Assembly (NCBI RefSeq): GCF_040939455.1
Contig: NC_134106.1
Coordinates: forward strand, 84,637,001-84,701,000
Direction: 5' to 3'
Origin: Microcebus murinus
Taxonomy: Eukaryota; Chordata; Mammalia; Primates; Cheirogaleidae
Length of the DNA stretch: 64,000 nt
How positions within the stretch are numbered: position 1 is the first letter of the stretch; every line of letters begins with the position of its first letter. Positions 61,034 through 64,000 of this stretch are shown one piece after another. A program made the translations under genes and the position numbers. Under the pieces are notes generated by a model. The model searched no databases and had not been told where the DNA came from. It saw only the letters and a program-made list of their open reading frames with translations.

Positions 61034-61489
61034 CAGTTGACCCTTGATCAGAGCAGGAGTAAGAGCATCAAGCTCCCGTGCGGTATAACTTTTGACTTCC
61101 CAATAAACTTGACCAGAAGCTTCACGGATGACATTAACTGTAGATTAATACATATTTTGTATGTCATATGTATTATACACTATATTCCTACAATAAAGTA
61201 ATCTAGGGGAAAAAAGCGTTATTAAGAAAACCATAAGGAAGGAAAACTATATTTGCTGTTCATTAAGTGCAAGTGGATTGTTATAAAGGCCTTCCTCCTT
61301 GTCATCTTCATGTAGAGTAGGCTGAGGAGGAGGAGGAGGAAGAGTAGGCATGGGTCTTGTCAGAGGTGGCAGAGGTAGAGGAGGAAAAGGGGAGGCAGGA
61401 GAGGCAGGCACATTCAGTGCCATTTTTATTTAGAAGAAGGTATATGTGGACCTGTGCAGTTCAAATCCATGTTGTTCAAGGGTCAACTG
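61034..61489. mobile_element. TIR DNA transposon, Tigger-like, non-autonomous
   Basis: The two ends share the inverted repeat CAGTTGACCCTTGA exactly (61034-61047, and the other strand of 61476-61489). CA and TG flank the ends where TA would be expected. The rest is AT-rich, with a GGA-rich run at about 61327-61350. No transposase frame remains. I know this end sequence from a human Tigger-related family but cannot name it with certainty. Confidence 0.75.
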
Positions 61490-61522
61490 TGTGTAATTTC
61501 ATTCTGTCTTTATACTTTCTTT

Positions 61523-61856
61523 CTTTCTTTCTTTCTTTTTTTTTTAGACAGAGTCTCACTCTGTTGCCTGGGCTAGAGTGTCATGGCATCAGCCTAGCTC
61601 ACAGCAACCTCAAACTCCTGGGCTCAAGGGATCCTCCTGCCTCAACCTCCCGAGTAGCTAGGACTACAGGCACGCGCCACCTTGCTTGGCTAATTTTTTC
61701 TGTTTTTAGTTGTTTGGCTAACTTCTTTCTATTTATAGTAGAGATGGGGGTCTTGCTCTTGCTAAGGCTGGTCTCGAACTCCTGAGCTCAAGCAATCCTC
61801 CCGTCTTGGCCTCCCAAAGTGCTAGGATTACAGGTGTGAGCCACCGTGCCCGGCCC
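61523..61856 (-). mobile_element. Alu SINE, strepsirrhine type
   Basis: A reversed dimer with an agttgtttggctaacttc linker, a variant of the ttggccaa linker. A direct repeat atactttcttt flanks it (61512-61522 and 61857-61867). A TTTC run adjoins the A-tail side. Confidence 0.95.
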
Positions 61857-61867
61857 ATACTTTCTTT

Positions 61868-64000
61868 AATTAGACCCATAGTTCCCAACAGTGTACTGAG
61901 GTGCCCAGGGTGCCACAGCAAACTCACTGAGATGCTGCAGGATATTTTAAATTTCCGAGAGAAGCATAGAATACACATTACATCTGTGGGAATGTAGTTT
62001 ACTAGTCTCGACATTAGAGCATGCCGCATTTTTATTGATGATGTCACAGCTTTTTGAGATTGCGTTTCCAGCAGTTGTTGTGATTAATCAAGGTGAAACC
62101 AGACATGAATGTTGTGGAATTCAGTCTGACTCCAAGTGTGAGAAGTTGTGCAGGACTTGTTGACGGGCACACACATTCTTGAGTAAATTTGGGTGTTTAA
62201 GGACCAAGGAAATTTTTCATTTAACTTGTATGTATTGTTTTTCAAATAGCTACAGTTAATTCTCATCATTCATGGAAGTTACTTTCTGTAAAGTCACCTG
62301 GAACACTGAATTAGCACATGCTGAACCATTGCTCCTAGGGGAAACCCAGGATTTGTTCTGCAGGCTTCTGGCCACAACATTTTCATCAAGCAATCAATAC
62401 CTAAGATTGTTTTATGTGAGCTCCTATTTTGACACCTTACTTAATACATAGTGTTGATTCGTTACCATTGAACTCTGGGCCAACAGCACCATGACTCATG
62501 CCCCAACAAAGCATATTTAACAAACATATTTTCCCTGTAAGGCACATCACAGCCTTCCTGTATTTAAGGACACTGGATTGTGCTTCAGCACTGTGCTTGG
62601 AGACCATTTTAAACAGCAAATTCGCCAACATAAAGCACAAAAGTAAGAGAAATGTGGCACCAAGCAGACCACAGAAAGGACACTTGCTTCCGGTAGGAGA
62701 ACTTCAACAGGAAGACAGAGCAAATGTTTGTTCCATCTCAGCTGGGAGCTTGAGGGTCAGGTGACTCAAAATGTTCACACCGCGTGTCCCTGAGTGACTT
62801 GCAAAAGCACCCTGAGGCTTGATTTGGGGATTGCGAATGCTTTTTAGCAAGTGGGCAAACAATGAGTGTCACCTGTACTAACCTGTTAAATCATATGTAT
62901 ACTTTTTAAGTTGCATGGACTTAACTAACTAATAAAAGGAACTACACTGTTAGATATTTCTTTTGGCCTAGAGGCACCTTCAAACATTTCTGAGACACTA
63001 AGGGCACTGTAAACCATGCAAATTTGTGAACTGTTTGGTTTAAAGCTGCTTATCTACTCCCCAAGATATTGGTATCTTAGTCGTCCTTCCCAGCCCAGAA
63101 GTGCAGTGTGGTCCCTTCTTATCCGATGCCTTCTGTGTGTCTTCATTACCACTGGCCGCTTCCTCCTTTGGCTCCCATGTGATCAGAGCCATCTCTAGTA
63201 TGAGATTGGAAACGCTCTGAAATACAAGGAATCATTCCCTTCTTTGTCCACCTTTTCTCCCCAGGCCATATATCCTAGCATCGCACACCTTAACAAATAG
63301 AATTTTGTACTCTCTCTTTCTGTTTTCTCACTGCTAGACACTGTGTTTTTTGTCTCAGTCTTTATCATTTTATTTCCAGGATCCTTGGATTCTTAGAAAT
63401 GAGGGATGGATAGAGTCTCATTTGCATTCAAAAAGAAATATTTTATGTGTTTCATCCCTTGCTTGGAGCTTTCTGCATCTTGAGTAGTTAGACCTACTGG
63501 GGTCCTGGGGCTGGCACTGCGGTTTGAGGGCACTGCTTGCTATTGCCTTAGGACGCTAGAGCTGCACATGGTAGCATCCTTACCTTATGGCCTTCATCCT
63601 TCTTCCAAAACTACACCACTGAATGGAAACAAGATAGTGCTTTGGCCTCTCGGTTCCCTTGGGAAACAAAATTTCTGTGCATTGTACAAAAAGAGGCTCA
63701 TTCAAAGACATTATTAGGACAAAATGCAGCTCACAGAACAAGATAAGACATTTGCAACATTTACAAATGAATAAGAAGCAGACAGCAACTCTATAGAAAA
63801 TAAGCAAGAGAATTGAATATATGCTTCATAAAAGAGGACATACAAATGACCAATAAATCTGAAAAGGTGTTCAACCTTTGTAATCAGAGATACGAACATT
63901 AAATCAATAATTATTCTTCATAACACAATTACTAAAATTTAATAAAAGACTGACAGTACCAATAATCAATAATTTGTAGTAGTATTATTTCTATTACCCT
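61868..64000. other. upstream flank, mostly unique
   Basis: No gene or clear repeat was recognised. The last part, from about 63600, is AT-rich. Confidence 0.4.

Overview
The window is nuclear DNA of a primate, most likely a strepsirrhine (lemur, loris or galago group). It has vertebrate intron/exon structure, MIR and L2 relics shared by mammals, and dimeric Alu elements. Four of the Alus carry the TTGGCCAA-type linker that I know from strepsirrhine Alu subfamilies and not from human Alus. A very short piggyBac-like element and a fairly young-looking DNA transposon also fit a lemur-like genome. This assignment is by recognition and was not checked against a database.

The window holds one recognisable gene, on the minus strand: ST6GAL2 (beta-galactoside alpha-2,6-sialyltransferase 2). 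Its first coding exon lies at 649-1582, with a short 5' UTR piece to about 1612. A CpG island at about 42.2-44.1 kb is the natural candidate for its promoter and non-coding first exon(s). On that reading 1-648 is the start of the next intron, about 1.6-43 kb is the long first intron, and 44-64 kb is upstream flank. No other protein-coding gene, tRNA, rRNA or CRISPR array is supported. Nearly all the remaining open reading frames are chance frames or transposon remnants.

Intron 1 mixes unique sequence with repeats: a MaLR LTR (3.2 kb), a possible ERV LTR (4.7 kb), a piggyBac-like miniature element (5.3 kb), an unassigned 382-bp element with 46-bp terminal inverted repeats and a 6-bp target duplication (13.8 kb), L2 (15 kb), an L1 3' fragment holding an Alu (23.2 kb), a TA-flanked DNA transposon (26.8 kb), a Tigger-like element (27.9 kb), two Alus (30.7, 32.7 kb), an interstitial telomeric array (33.8 kb), a MER2-like element split by an Alu monomer (35 kb) and a hAT element (37.6 kb).

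The upstream flank is dominated by a full-length but dead L1 on the minus strand (46.4-53.4 kb). It appears to have inserted into the A-tail of an older Alu and was later interrupted by a solo LTR, a three-layer nest. Further out lie an old L1 fragment, a Tigger element keeping a transposase helix-turn-helix fragment (57.7 kb), another TIR element (61 kb), L2 and two more Alus. I saw no sign of a new multi-gene system. The most interesting structures are the mobile elements and inverted repeats given under findings.
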